Shown in pieces: positions 17,676 to 26,289 of a stretch of DNA of 38,036 nucleotides. The stretch is from Halodesulfovibrio sp. (GTDB lineage: Bacteria; Desulfobacterota; Desulfovibrionia; Desulfovibrionales; Desulfovibrionaceae), in assembly GCF_015482765.1 (NCBI RefSeq), contig NZ_JADMLB010000041.1, positions 1 through 38,036 of the forward strand, read 5' to 3'. The notes under the pieces were generated by a model. That model searched no databases and was not told where the DNA came from. It saw only the letters and a program-made list of their open reading frames with translations. Within the stretch, counting starts at the first letter, position 1, and each line of letters starts with the position of its first letter. A program made the position numbers and the translations under genes.

Positions 17676-18140
17676 TCAAAACAAATGCGTTATTAATTCT
17701 GAAATCCCTGTTCCATCAGCCACACTGACAGAAAAATAAGGTTCCGATACGCCGAAGTGTCGAAGCTGCTTTAAACAAAAATTTTTATTTTCAGAATGTA
17801 CATCACTCTGGGTAATCACACCTGTAACCGGACAGGTAAACGCTGTAGCCAACCCCGGAGCACCTGCCACAGACCTTTGAGATTGCCCCATAACAAACAA
17901 CACATGAAAAGCATGATTTTGCGCCAAGGCAATCAGATGATTGTACATCCATGGATTTTCAAAATATCCACCGGGAACATCAATAGTATGTTTCCCGTAA
18001 CGAACTTCCTGACCTTTTTGATGGGCAAGACAGCCCTCGAAATGGACGTCAGTTCCGTCACCATAGTTATTCAGTACATTAGCAAGGGAAGTCTTCCCGC
18101 TACCGGTTGCCCCTACGAGCATTATCCTTCGCCGTATCAT
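17676..18140 (-). CDS. EutP/PduV-like GTPase
   Basis: A 154-residue P-loop protein with the Walker A motif GATGSGKTSL (residues 10-19), the switch sequence DVPGGYFENP (about 54-63) and a G4-like TQSD. These are the features of EutP and PduV, small GTPases of microcompartment operons; PduV has been linked to compartment positioning, and EutP is reported to have acetate kinase activity in some bacteria. It starts 10 bases after the EutS-like gene. An internal ATG six codons later is possible, but AAGG is too close to it. Confidence 0.88.
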   Translation of the reverse strand: MIRRRIMLVGATGSGKTSLANVLNNYGDGTDVHFEGCLAHQKGQEVRYGKHTIDVPGGYFENPWMYNHLIALAQNHAFHVLFVMGQSQRSVAGAPGLATAFTCPVTGVITQSDVHSENKNFCLKQLRHFGVSEPYFSVSVADGTGISELITHLF

Positions 18141-18150
18141 ACTGAATCGA

Positions 18151-18504
18151 TTAAGAACGAGTTACCGATCCGGCTGAAAAGCCTAGATTACGGGCTAAAA
18201 CATCCACAACAGCTTGCAGTGCAGTTTCCACACTCTCAACACTTCCGGTAAGAACAACTGAGCCGGTAAAGCGATCTAAAAAACCGATCTCAACGTCTGC
18301 TGTCTTTGTTGCAATATCAGCAGCAATAATCGCGGTTTCAAAAGGAGACAGTGTTAAAATCCCCAGCGCGCCTTTTTCTTCAACACCAAGACGTTCATAG
18401 ATGTCCTGCATCGGCGCCGCTATGACGTGGGCGATTGTGACCTGTTTCCCGGGAACGCTTTCCTGAATGATACGTTCCAATTCACGGGACTGATTACTTT
18501 GCAT
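18151..18504 (-). CDS. EutS/PduU/CutR-like BMC shell protein
   Basis: A 117-residue circularly permuted BMC-H protein: ERIIQESVPGKQVTIAHVIAAP, GALGILTLSPFETAIIAADIATKTADVEIGFLDRFTGSVVLTGSVESVETAL, close to EutS. EutS has a bent hexamer that may mark shell edges; CutR of choline compartments belongs to this group. The start at 18504 follows AAGGT by seven bases; a longer frame starting at 18573 would add 23 unrelated residues and is unlikely. It lies 69 bases after cutD. Confidence 0.9.
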   Translation of the reverse strand: MQSNQSRELERIIQESVPGKQVTIAHVIAAPMQDIYERLGVEEKGALGILTLSPFETAIIAADIATKTADVEIGFLDRFTGSVVLTGSVESVETALQAVVDVLARNLGFSAGSVTRS

Positions 18505-18573
18505 GGTAATACCTTCTCTTACGACGCTGCTTCGGGTGAATTGCGATGTATGTAAACAACGCGAGGCAAGCAC

Positions 18574-19524
18574 CTAGTGTCGAACTACTGTCACGTTGAA
18601 ATCATGCGCTTTAAACTGGTTTTCTATCCGTTCCAGATCAGCATCGCTCAATGCGAACTCACCCTTCATCTGATACTCCCAGCCAAGCTGATTGTATTTA
18701 TTCACACCCATTTTGTGGTATGGCAGTAAGTCAACACCTTTGAAATTTTTACGATCACGGAACGGTTTAAGAAAAGCGATAAGCCCCTCAATATCTTCCG
18801 GTGCATCGTTAACGTCTTTCATCAGCGGCAAACGAATTTTCACGTTGTGACGCTTTTCAAGCAATGCCGTCACGTTCTGTAAAATGGTTTCGTTACGCAC
18901 GCCTGTCAGTTCGTAATGTTTATCTGAATCGATATGCTTCAAGTCGTAGAGGAAAAGATCTACGAACTCAGCAGCTTTAAGCACTGCTTCCTGCTTGGCA
19001 TAACCACAGGTTTCAATGGCAGTGTTGATGCCCCGCTGCTTACAGGTCATCAAAACGTTTGTGGCGAATTCCGGCTGCATCAGCACTTCCCCACCGCCTA
19101 AAGTAACACCACCGCCGGACATCTCGTAGAAGGCTCTGTCTTCTTCGACAATATCCATCACCTCTGAGGTGGTCTTCTTTTCACCAACGACGGAAAGTGC
19201 TGATGCAGCACAGACTTCTTCGCATTTCCCGCAACCAATGCAGTCAATGCTCTCTGACATCTGATGCAGAGTGCCGCCCGCTCCCATAGAATGGAGTCCC
19301 ACAGGGCATACAGAAGCACACATGCCGCAATTGACGCAGAGATCCTGCTTATACAGGATTTGAAACTTGCGCTTCTGACCTTCGGGGTTTGAGCACCACT
19401 TGCAACGCAACGGACATCCCTTGAAAAACACGAGGGTTCTTACTCCAGGCCCATCGTACATATTGTACTTCTGTACGTTGAAGATAATTCCCTTTCTTTC
19501 AATCATGTCTGAATTAGTAGTCAT
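18574..19524 (-). CDS. cutD: Choline TMA-lyase activating enzyme CutD (radical SAM activase)
   Basis: It generates the glycyl radical on CutC using S-adenosylmethionine. The radical SAM cluster is C37-x3-C41-x2-C44 (GCPLRCKWC). An inserted ferredoxin-like domain has two further cluster motifs, C63-C66-C69-C73 and C95-C98-C101-C105. GGGEVL (about 143-148) is the SAM-binding GGE motif. Length (316) is typical of glycyl radical activases of the choline, glycerol and B12-independent diol families. It starts 21 bases after the cutC stop, which identifies its partner. Confidence 0.96.
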   Translation of the reverse strand: MTTNSDMIERKGIIFNVQKYNMYDGPGVRTLVFFKGCPLRCKWCSNPEGQKRKFQILYKQDLCVNCGMCASVCPVGLHSMGAGGTLHQMSESIDCIGCGKCEEVCAASALSVVGEKKTTSEVMDIVEEDRAFYEMSGGGVTLGGGEVLMQPEFATNVLMTCKQRGINTAIETCGYAKQEAVLKAAEFVDLFLYDLKHIDSDKHYELTGVRNETILQNVTALLEKRHNVKIRLPLMKDVNDAPEDIEGLIAFLKPFRDRKNFKGVDLLPYHKMGVNKYNQLGWEYQMKGEFALSDADLERIENQFKAHDFNVTVVRH

Positions 19525-19545
19525 GTGTACTCAAACCCCGTCTGG

Positions 19546-22098
19546 CTAGATTTCTTTCAGCATGGTTCTGCTGATAATTTCGTCCTGTACGTCTTTGCAA
19601 AGCTCAACAAAGAATGCTGAGTAACCTGCAACACGTACAACAAGATCACGGTAGTTTTCAGGATGCTGCTGAGCATCGAGAAGAACATCGTTATCAAGGT
19701 AGTTAAACTGCATTTCACCATTACCGAGCATGCTTGCTGTACGGATAAGGGTGATGATGCCCTGCTCACCTTCCGGTGTATCCAACAGACCGGACATCAG
19801 CTTGAAGTTATGCACCATGCCGATGTTCATGCTGTCGTTAGCCATTTTGGAAACAGATTTAATAATAGCTGTAGGGCCTTTGAAATCTGCGCCGTGACTT
19901 GGGCTGATACCGTCAGAAAGCGGCATCCATGCACGACGGCCACCAGCGGAAGCGCCGGTAAGCTGACCGAATGGAGTGTTGTTGGAAATGGACAGAGTAC
20001 CGTGGCTCAATACAGAGTAGAGAGTTTTAAACTTACGGTGCTCAGCTTCAGTAAAGCTTACGAGGTCTGCCGCAATAAGGTCTGCGTAGTCGTCATCGTT
20101 ACCGAATTTAGGAGCTGCAAGGCAGTCTGCTTTAATCTGATCAAAGCCGACAAAGTCAGCTTTAAGAGCTTCGTTGAGCTGCTCAAGAGTGTATTTTTTC
20201 TCATCAAACACAAGGCGCTTAATAGCAGCCATTGAGTCTGCGTATGTAGCAAGACCACTCCAGATTACGCCCGGACCAAAGTTGTACATCGCACCGCCCG
20301 CAGAAACGTCGCGGCCGTTTTCCATACAACCTTCGTACATGATGGACATAAGCGGCTTAGGAGCAAGCTCTTTATGAACACGCTGAGAGATAACAGTCGC
20401 AATGCTTGTTTTCTCTGTGATGTATTTGATCTGTGCTTTAACAGCATCTTCAAACTGCTCGTAAGTCTGGAACTGCTTAAGGTCGCCCATATCAGGACAA
20501 ACCTGCTTGCCGTACCAAAGAGGCACACCGTGGTTCAGAACAAGTTCAATACAAATAGGCCACTGGGTGTAACCAGTTGAAGTCCACTGGTAGAGACGAC
20601 CGGATTTCTGCGGTTCTACACAACCCATGAGGCAGTAGTCGCGAGCGTCTTCAATGGATACGCCTTTTGAAAGCATCATTTTGATGTGGGTGTCATCAAA
20701 ATGAATTGCAGGGAAGCCCATACCAGCACGGATTACTTCAATAATCTTCTGGAGGTACTTCTGTGGAGACTTGTTGTGAACACGGGTAGCGAGGGATGGC
20801 TGGTACACTTTAACGTGGCGAACAGCATCCATCAGCAGGTAGGTAAGATCGTTTGTTGCATCAAGACCGTCACGGGTAACACCGCCGACGCACATGTTAA
20901 CAAACGGCTGGTAACCGGCGAAGAACTTGGAACCGCCTTCGCTAGTGATCCACATCATTTCAGACATCTTAATCAGCATACAACCGGCAAGATCAAATGC
21001 TTCATAATCAGTCATGCGGCCAGCTTCGAGATCGGCTTTGTAGTACGGGTACATGTACTGGTCCACACGACCAATAGACATACCAGTCTGGTTTTCTTCA
21101 ACCACAAGGAGGGATTCAATAGTCCAAACAGACTGAATAGCTTCCCAGAATGTGGTTGGCTTGTGCGCAGGAACACGAGCGTTCACTTCAGAAATCTTCA
21201 TCAGCTCGGCTTTACGCTGAGGATTGGTTTCCTGCTGTGCAAGCTGTGCTGCGTACTCAGAAAGTCTACGTGCATAAATCATGATACCTTCAGCGGTATC
21301 AATGAGTGACTTGTAGAAGTAAATTTTTTCGATGTCTTCAGGGTTCTTGTAATCAAGCGTTGCAAGCTGTTCATTTGCTTCACGCTGAACATCAAGCATA
21401 CCCTTATTCATCAGAATAACGTCGTAACCAGGGTTGGAGTCACCGCCACCGTTTACTGCGTGGTAAGAACAATCGGAAACAAAAGATTCACCGGAAAGTT
21501 CCCACAAGCCAGCTTCGCGGTACTGGTCTTCACAATGCTCATCAACGGATTTGCCAGCCCAGAACGGGAACAGCTCTTCACGCATGATCTTTTTATCTTC
21601 TTCAGAAATGAAGAACGGGTCCTGACTGCGAGTACCGATGGTCTCAAGCTCATCAGCAAGCCAACGCCATGCGATGTCCGGAGAAAATGCACCGGCACGT
21701 GGCGCGCCACAAGGTGCACCAACGATAAGTTCGTCATTCTGGATAACAAGCGGAGCAGTTTCACAACAATGCTTAAAGCATTTTGCGCGAAGCAAAATTT
21801 TAGGCATGCCCGGGTTTTCTTTCGCAATTTTAGTAATAGCGCGAGCACGGTGAGTGGTAATGGTAGGTACCTGCTTGAGGAAGTTTTCTCTCAAACGTAC
21901 CTGACGATCAGTAGGACCATCAGGAATTTCTGTACCATGTGTAGGTGGAGTGTACTGAGCAGTTGAGCCTTGAACAGCCTGACGTTTCAGAACATCTTCA
22001 GTTACTTCTTCAAACATTTTCTGCAAAGAAGCACGCTCTTCCGGAGTCATGTTTTTAGTAGCTTCTGCAAGCTTATTAGATAAATCCCGAATATCCAC
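19546..22098 (-). CDS. cutC: Choline trimethylamine-lyase CutC (glycyl radical enzyme)
   Basis: The enzyme cleaves choline to trimethylamine and acetaldehyde. Catalytic C493 and E495 lie in GCVEP, the glycyl radical residue is G825 in RVAGYSA, and D220, Y212, F399 and T506 are where the choline-binding residues of the Desulfovibrio alaskensis enzyme fall (offset +4). This pattern separates CutC from glycerol and propanediol dehydratases. The length is 850. The N-terminal 50-60 residues, not part of the catalytic fold, form two amphipathic helices ([27 protein letters not shown]) typical of an encapsulation extension. The start is GTG. It is flanked by the inactive-looking dehydrogenase and cutD. 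Confidence 0.98.
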   Translation of the reverse strand: MDIRDLSNKLAEATKNMTPEERASLQKMFEEVTEDVLKRQAVQGSTAQYTPPTHGTEIPDGPTDRQVRLRENFLKQVPTITTHRARAITKIAKENPGMPKILLRAKCFKHCCETAPLVIQNDELIVGAPCGAPRAGAFSPDIAWRWLADELETIGTRSQDPFFISEEDKKIMREELFPFWAGKSVDEHCEDQYREAGLWELSGESFVSDCSYHAVNGGGDSNPGYDVILMNKGMLDVQREANEQLATLDYKNPEDIEKIYFYKSLIDTAEGIMIYARRLSEYAAQLAQQETNPQRKAELMKISEVNARVPAHKPTTFWEAIQSVWTIESLLVVEENQTGMSIGRVDQYMYPYYKADLEAGRMTDYEAFDLAGCMLIKMSEMMWITSEGGSKFFAGYQPFVNMCVGGVTRDGLDATNDLTYLLMDAVRHVKVYQPSLATRVHNKSPQKYLQKIIEVIRAGMGFPAIHFDDTHIKMMLSKGVSIEDARDYCLMGCVEPQKSGRLYQWTSTGYTQWPICIELVLNHGVPLWYGKQVCPDMGDLKQFQTYEQFEDAVKAQIKYITEKTSIATVISQRVHKELAPKPLMSIMYEGCMENGRDVSAGGAMYNFGPGVIWSGLATYADSMAAIKRLVFDEKKYTLEQLNEALKADFVGFDQIKADCLAAPKFGNDDDYADLIAADLVSFTEAEHRKFKTLYSVLSHGTLSISNNTPFGQLTGASAGGRRAWMPLSDGISPSHGADFKGPTAIIKSVSKMANDSMNIGMVHNFKLMSGLLDTPEGEQGIITLIRTASMLGNGEMQFNYLDNDVLLDAQQHPENYRDLVVRVAGYSAFFVELCKDVQDEIISRTMLKEI

Positions 22099-22144
22099 TA
22101 CAACCTCACTTATATTAGAAATCTTTCAGAGTTAATTGTCAGCA

Positions 22145-23635
22145 TTAGAGCTCTCCAATAGCCTCTTTCAAAATGCGATGTACTGCCTGCAATGAACTGG
22201 AACTGAGGGTGGTTGATGCCGGTTCGACAACTTTTGCCGCCGGTGTATCTTTCTGAAAAATCTCAGCGCCGATTGATTCCACACTGCGCACGCCGTATCC
22301 GACTTTACGCACATAAATCAGGTTCATTGGCGATACGTTATCTGATGTAAAGCCCTTACCAGCTGAACCGCTGCCCAGCGTCATGGAAGGGAACAGATTA
22401 GTTGTTGCGCCCATGCTGCCGAATGCCGCCGGTGTATTTACCAACACCCTGCCTACCGGCTTTTTCAGCGCAAACTGATTAATCACATCTTCATCGTTAG
22501 AATGGATAACCAGAGTGTGCCCGCAGCGATCGCTAAGCAGCAGCTCTATGCATTTTTCGCATGCATGCATCCAGTCAGGCTCAATATAAAAGCCAAGAAC
22601 AGGACACAGTTTCTCGCGGGAGTATGGATCAAATTCAGAAACATACTTGCGTTCTGCGATTAATACAGTGGTGTTATCCGGTACTGAAAAACCGGCTTTA
22701 TGTGCTATTTTGACGGCCGGTATCCCAATCAAATCATGATTCGGTTTTCCGTCATTATGGAAAAGTAAAGAACCAAGCTTGCCAGCTTCATCTTCAGACA
22801 TGAAATATGCACCGTTGCTTTGCAACGCGCTTTTCACCTCTGCTGCAACGCATCCGTCGACAACAACGGACTGACCTGCTGCTGAAACAACACCGTGGTC
22901 AAACGTTTTACTGGCGATAATATCTTTAGCTGCCTGCTGAATATCCGCAGTGCGTTCAACAAATGCAGGACCATTCCCTGCTCCGCCGTAAATAAACGGC
23001 TTACCGGATTTACTTGCAGCTTCAAGCATGCCGGGAACGCCGGTATTCAGAATGAGCGAGACTGCTTTGTGCCCCATCAATTCTTCGGTTCCGCTAGGGG
23101 CAACTGTATTCAAGTACGCCAGCGCCCCTTCTGGAAGACCGGCCTTGTGGGCAGCCTCAATCATAATCTCAAGAGTCTTACTGATTGTTTTCTGTGCTCG
23201 CGGGTGCGGAGAAAAGACAATGGCATTGCCTGACTTAATGGCAATCAGTGCTTTGTAGATGGTGGTTGATACCGGACTGGTAGCCGGACACAACGCAACG
23301 ATAACCCCTACAGGAACCCCGACGTCTTTTGTCTGTTTTTCGCGGTCTTCACCGATAATACCTACGCAACGCATGCCCCTTAAGGATCTGCGTGCAAAGC
23401 CACAAACAAATTCATTCTTAATAAGCTTGTGCTGCCAATCGCCGTAGTCTGTTTCTTCATAAGACATAACGGCAAGAGCCTGAGTATGCTGCTCAAGCGC
23501 ATCGGCCATGCTTTCAACAATGGCATCCAGCTTTTCCTGCGTAAATGCACCAAGCAACTTTTGCGCTTCGTAAGCATTTTCCGCTAAAATTCTGGCTTCC
23601 TGTATTGAAAGCAAATCATTGTCTATAATTGTCAT
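22145..23635 (-). CDS. Aldehyde dehydrogenase homologue lacking the catalytic cysteine
   Basis: This 496-residue protein is a clear EutE/PduP-type aldehyde dehydrogenase by overall sequence (VGVIVALCPATSPVSTTIYKALIAIKSGNAIVFSPHP; NTGVPGMLEAASKSGKPFIYGGAGN), but the active-site block reads FDHGVVSAAGQ where its paralogue has [11 protein letters not shown]. The nucleophile position is S251, encoded by TCA (22883-22885 on the plus strand), so acylation should not work. The fold is intact with no frameshift. A linker and an amphipathic tail (SLQAVHRILKEAIGEL) suggest it is encapsulated. It may be a structural scaffold, a heteromer partner of the active paralogue, or an NAD(H)-handling protein. 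The start is placed at the ATG nine bases after GGGAG. Confidence 0.92.
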   Translation of the reverse strand: MTIIDNDLLSIQEARILAENAYEAQKLLGAFTQEKLDAIVESMADALEQHTQALAVMSYEETDYGDWQHKLIKNEFVCGFARRSLRGMRCVGIIGEDREKQTKDVGVPVGVIVALCPATSPVSTTIYKALIAIKSGNAIVFSPHPRAQKTISKTLEIMIEAAHKAGLPEGALAYLNTVAPSGTEELMGHKAVSLILNTGVPGMLEAASKSGKPFIYGGAGNGPAFVERTADIQQAAKDIIASKTFDHGVVSAAGQSVVVDGCVAAEVKSALQSNGAYFMSEDEAGKLGSLLFHNDGKPNHDLIGIPAVKIAHKAGFSVPDNTTVLIAERKYVSEFDPYSREKLCPVLGFYIEPDWMHACEKCIELLLSDRCGHTLVIHSNDEDVINQFALKKPVGRVLVNTPAAFGSMGATTNLFPSMTLGSGSAGKGFTSDNVSPMNLIYVRKVGYGVRSVESIGAEIFQKDTPAAKVVEPASTTLSSSSLQAVHRILKEAIGEL

Positions 23636-23681
23636 CAAAGGCACTCCCACCAGCTACAATCGTTCCTGAAAAACCTAACAG

Positions 23682-23990
23682 CTATTTATATGGAAGCAGC
23701 TTTTCCAAAGAGTAACGATCTGTAATTTTGTAAATATCCTGATGTGGTGAAGGAATAACAATGGAGCTGTGAACCTCAGCACCCATTCTTTCAATCGCAC
23801 CGACACCGGCTTCTACTGCGGAGTTACATGCAGATACGTCGCCCTGTACCAGTACGGAAATGTAGCCGGATGCGGTGTTTTCGTAACCGACAAGATCAAC
23901 ATTCGCTGCTTTAAGCATTGCATCTGCTGCTTCCAGCACATACACGAGACCAAAAACTTCAACTAAACCAAGTGCGCTTGCTCTACTCAT
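23682..23990 (-). CDS. BMC-H shell protein
   Basis: A 102-residue single BMC domain (ALGLVEVFGLVYVLEAADAMLKAANVDLVGYENTASGYISVLVQGDVSACNSAVEAGVGAIERMG) with a C-terminal extension of about 15 residues (IYKITDRYSLEKLLPYK) not seen in the other hexamers. The pore segment YENTASG differs from the RETIGAG of the major shell gene, so its pore chemistry probably differs. The ATG lies five bases past the stop of the preceding gene; it belongs to the block of three shell genes leading the operon. Confidence 0.94.
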   Translation of the reverse strand: MSRASALGLVEVFGLVYVLEAADAMLKAANVDLVGYENTASGYISVLVQGDVSACNSAVEAGVGAIERMGAEVHSSIVIPSPHQDIYKITDRYSLEKLLPYK

Positions 23991-23995
23991 TCCGC

Positions 23996-24295
23996 TTACT
24001 CCACATCAACATCATGCACAGATACGATATCGCCGACTCTCGGCTCAGGACGTGCCATCACGTTTTTCGCAGTTACAGTACCAATACGTGCTGCTGCTGC
24101 CGCACCTGCTTCCACAGCAGCCTGAACCGCTGCCACATCACCTTTAACCATGACGGTAACAAGAGTAGAACCGATGTTCTCGTAAGAGATCAGCTCAACA
24201 TCTGCAGCTTTGAGCATGGAGTCTGCTCCGTATAACGCTGGAACCATGCCCAGAGTTTCAATGAGACCCAATGCATTTTCACCGCGGTAACGCAT
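23996..24295 (-). CDS. BMC-H shell protein
   Basis: A 99-residue single BMC domain (ALGLIETLGMVPALYGADSMLKAADVELISYENIGSTLVTVMVKGDVAAVQAAVEAGAAAAARIG) with the tail VMARPEPRVGDIVSVHDVDVE. The pore segment YENIGST is distinct from both neighbours. GGAG is present seven bases upstream of the ATG. A 186-base gap containing a hairpin separates it from the first shell gene. Confidence 0.95.
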   Translation of the reverse strand: MRYRGENALGLIETLGMVPALYGADSMLKAADVELISYENIGSTLVTVMVKGDVAAVQAAVEAGAAAAARIGTVTAKNVMARPEPRVGDIVSVHDVDVE

Positions 24296-24378
24296 GGAAT
24301 ATTCTCCTTTGTTATGGTTGACTCTGCTGTAAAAGAGTGAGTTATTAGAAACTTACCCCTAGGGCAGACTTTTGGGAT

Positions 24379-24429
24379 AAAAAACAGCGTACGGCTTCCA
24401 GCTGATAAAACGGAAGTCAGCGCATCCGT
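24379..24429 (-). promoter_or_regulatory. Possible attenuator hairpin between first and second shell genes
   Basis: On the minus strand CTTCC pairs with GGAAG (24395-24416) and, outside it, ACGG with CCGT (24391-24394 with 24426-24429), across an internal bulge. A six-T run follows (24384-24379) after a five-base spacer. A partial terminator here would make the first shell gene more abundant than the rest of the operon. Confidence 0.4.
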
Positions 24430-24481
24430 AAAAGTTCAGCACTTACAGGAACAACCTGAAGAATAGGACAGTATCTGCTTT

Positions 24482-24769
24482 TTATTTAGAAGCGTGAGCA
24501 GGGAGAACAGTTTCAACATCCGAATGCGGACGAGGAATAACGTGAACAGAGAGAAGCTCTCCTACACGCTGAGCGGCGGCAGCACCGGCGTCCGTAGCAG
24601 CTTTAACAGCTCCCACATCACCGCGAACCATAACAGTAACCAGACCTGCACCAATGGTTTCTCTGCCCACTAGGGTAACGTTTGCAGCTTTCACCATGGC
24701 ATCGGCAGCTTCAATGGAACCAACCAGCCCTTTCGTCTCAACCATGCCTAACGCATCGTTTTTACTCAT
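24482..24769 (-). CDS. BMC-H shell protein (PduA/EutM-like), first gene of cut operon
   Basis: A 95-residue BMC-H domain with a canonical pore region (RETIGAG) and the ending [15 protein letters not shown]. It is probably the main facet protein of the choline compartment, being the first gene and near-identical to the last shell gene (11256-11543). The start is at the internal ATG of a longer frame: GGGAG lies about eight bases upstream, and the 38 residues above it look like leader sequence, not protein. A leader of more than 400 bases precedes it. Confidence 0.95.
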   Translation of the reverse strand: MSKNDALGMVETKGLVGSIEAADAMVKAANVTLVGRETIGAGLVTVMVRGDVGAVKAATDAGAAAAQRVGELLSVHVIPRPHSDVETVLPAHASK

Positions 24770-25156
24770 GTCATACTCTCCCTTACTATCTGTTACATTG
24801 TTATTTGCGTGCTCCTTCTGGCACTGTCCGTCGAAATCCATGTAGTAATAAGCAGCACAAGCCGCTCTTCTACATAATTCCACGAATCTCCTGTCTACTC
24901 TTATGCAGCTCGACTACAGCAACTCGTTGTATTCAAAAAGAAACGTATGCAAAAAGCACAGATCTCCTTTTAAGTACAAAAGGGTTTGTATCCCTACCTA
25001 TAGAAACAGAAAGAAATCAGTGTGAAGTAAAGGTTATCTTCATGTAATAGCCTTCAGCTTTTGATCAAATTCACTTTTGATAGATGCTGAAATGAGTAAC
25101 CGAAGATAATTCTTACGCAGGATAAAAAAGTAACCACCTAAAATAGTAAAGATTTT

Positions 25157-25175
25157 TTCGCGAAATATTCGCGAA
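25157..25175. promoter_or_regulatory. Double TTCGCGAA palindrome in cut operon leader
   Basis: TTCGCGAA occurs twice (25157-25164 and 25168-25175) separated by ATA. Each half is itself a perfect palindrome, and the two together form a 19-base near-perfect dyad. It is flanked by T-rich sequence on both sides. It may be an operator for a dimer or tetramer, or an RNA hairpin close to the transcription start. Confidence 0.55.
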
Positions 25176-25195
25176 CCTTTTTTGAGTATGCGTAA

Positions 25196-25226
25196 ACGTA
25201 GCCCTGCCCCCTAAGGGGAAGGTCAA
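25196..25226 (-). promoter_or_regulatory. Candidate MerR-type promoter of the cut operon
   Basis: On the minus strand TTGACC (25226-25221) is followed by a 20-base spacer and TACGTT (25200-25195), or by a 19-base spacer and CTACGT; both -10 hexamers are weak. The spacer contains a dyad CCTTCCCCT / AGGGGGCAGG, which is how MerR activators read overlong promoters. The GGGGAAGGT half also occurs upstream of the MerR-family gene. The match is by eye and no start site is known. Confidence 0.5.
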
Positions 25227-25380
25227 GTTTTTTCTTAGGAAAAAGAACTTTCCCAAATTAATCCTTTTCTATCAGATAGTTATTAAAATTTATTTCTTAT
25301 TCAGACTTATTTTTCTGCTTTTCCGCTTCAAACATCCAAAAACAGACTTCTCAAACTCTTTGTGCAACTAACTAATACAT

Positions 25381-25415
25381 AAAAAAAGGCCTCTACAGAT
25401 ACATGCAGAAGCACC
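25381..25415 (-). terminator. Terminator-like hairpin with no gene directly upstream
   Basis: On the minus strand GCTTCTGCA pairs with TGTAGAGGC (with two wobbles) and is followed by CC and seven T. No minus-strand coding gene lies between it and the next terminator at 26205, so it may end a small RNA or insulate the cut promoter. Confidence 0.6.
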
Positions 25416-25718
25416 TTCACAACAATTATGTCTCTATAAAAAACACAGTACATAGCCACAAAAAGTGACAATCCTTTTTTCGATCTTAAAATTTCTAAAG
25501 GACAATCAGACCGTTACAGAGTATTGATTATGCTTTCAATGCTCTACAGGCAGTTTACAGACTGTAATAGCGTCAACACAGCGTAATTCGCCGTCAATAT
25601 TTAACGGAACATCAGGTGTTTTGCATTTCAAACTATAGTAAGTAGCAACCTTACACCTACGTCCCCCTTTACGGCAGCAGAAATTACACTGTCACACACG
25701 TAAAACAAAGGACGAAAT

Positions 25719-26147
25719 ATGAAACATCGCTCCAACCTATATCTTGCACTGCTTCTTTCATTCTTCTGTGGATTCACCCTGCTCTTTCCCCATCAAGGGT
25801 TGTGCGCCAAAGTATACACCATAGGGGACTCCAGTTACGATATTGCACTTGCTAAAGGTAAGCCCCCTGTAAAGCTTGGACCTATTCAGGCAGAAAATGT
25901 TCCTGATATTTTCCCTCAATCCTTTTTAGAAAAAGACGGAAGCTACGGTGGCGGAAAGGTTTACCCCTCCATCTCCGCTGCACAAAAAGGGTTAAAAGTA
26001 TTACTTCAAAAAGGAACACTCCCTGAAGGGTTAACTTGGCATATCTTCGAGCTTGATGCGACATGGGAAGACGATGTCTATGAAATCTCGCAAAGCGATT
26101 ACCGATTGAATAAACTTCGTATCGTTCGCAGCAGAGCGACGGAGTAA
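25719..26147 (+). CDS. Small exported protein of unknown function
   Basis: A 142-residue protein with a clear Sec signal peptide (basic start, hydrophobic LYLALLLSFFCGFTLLF, cleavage probably after GLCA at residue 30). The mature part is about 112 residues without cysteines, having a region YTIGDSSYDIALAKGKPPVKLG and a Gly-rich turn (KDGSYGGGKVYPSISAAQKGLKVLL). I do not recognise the family; it resembles small periplasmic proteins of sulfate reducers. GGACG precedes the ATG. It is convergent with the beta-propeller gene and shares the terminator region. Confidence 0.8.
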   Translation: MKHRSNLYLALLLSFFCGFTLLFPHQGLCAKVYTIGDSSYDIALAKGKPPVKLGPIQAENVPDIFPQSFLEKDGSYGGGKVYPSISAAQKGLKVLLQKGTLPEGLTWHIFELDATWEDDVYEISQSDYRLNKLRIVRSRATE

Positions 26148-26200
26148 CAGCTTCAGATCTCGTGCAAACTCACACTAGCTGCTATTAAAAAACTTCATAC

Positions 26201-26241
26201 TTACAAAAAAGGCGCTTCAGCATACTATGCCGAAGCGCCTT
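26201..26241 (-). terminator. Intrinsic terminator of the beta-propeller gene
   Basis: GGCGCTTC (26211-26218) pairs with GAAGCGCC (26232-26239), with an inner GCAT/ATGC helix and ACT loop. A six-T run follows on the minus strand. Confidence 0.9.
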
Positions 26242-26289
26242 CTGATTACAGACAACAAACCATATTTGTACAAAAACAAAACTACTCAA

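Larger units (their letters stand above)
24770..25718. other. Long regulatory region upstream of the cut operon
   Basis: This stretch carries no supported gene. It contains the candidate MerR-type promoter (25196-25226), the double TTCGCGAA element (25157-25175), an upstream minus-strand terminator-like hairpin (25381-25415), and the promoter region of the secreted-protein gene at its right end. The implied untranslated leader of the cut operon is about 420 bases. Confidence 0.5.

Noticed and set aside
18505-18573. N-terminal extension of the EutS-like gene
   Set aside because: The added 23 residues are unlike any EutS start, while AAGGT precedes the internal ATG.
20686-21309. 207-residue plus-strand frame inside cutC
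   Set aside because: It is antisense to conserved CutC coding sequence; its length follows from codon bias of the real gene.
24770-24883. N-terminal extension of the first BMC-H gene
   Set aside because: Thirty-eight residues with no BMC similarity; the internal ATG has the better ribosome site and matches all homologues.
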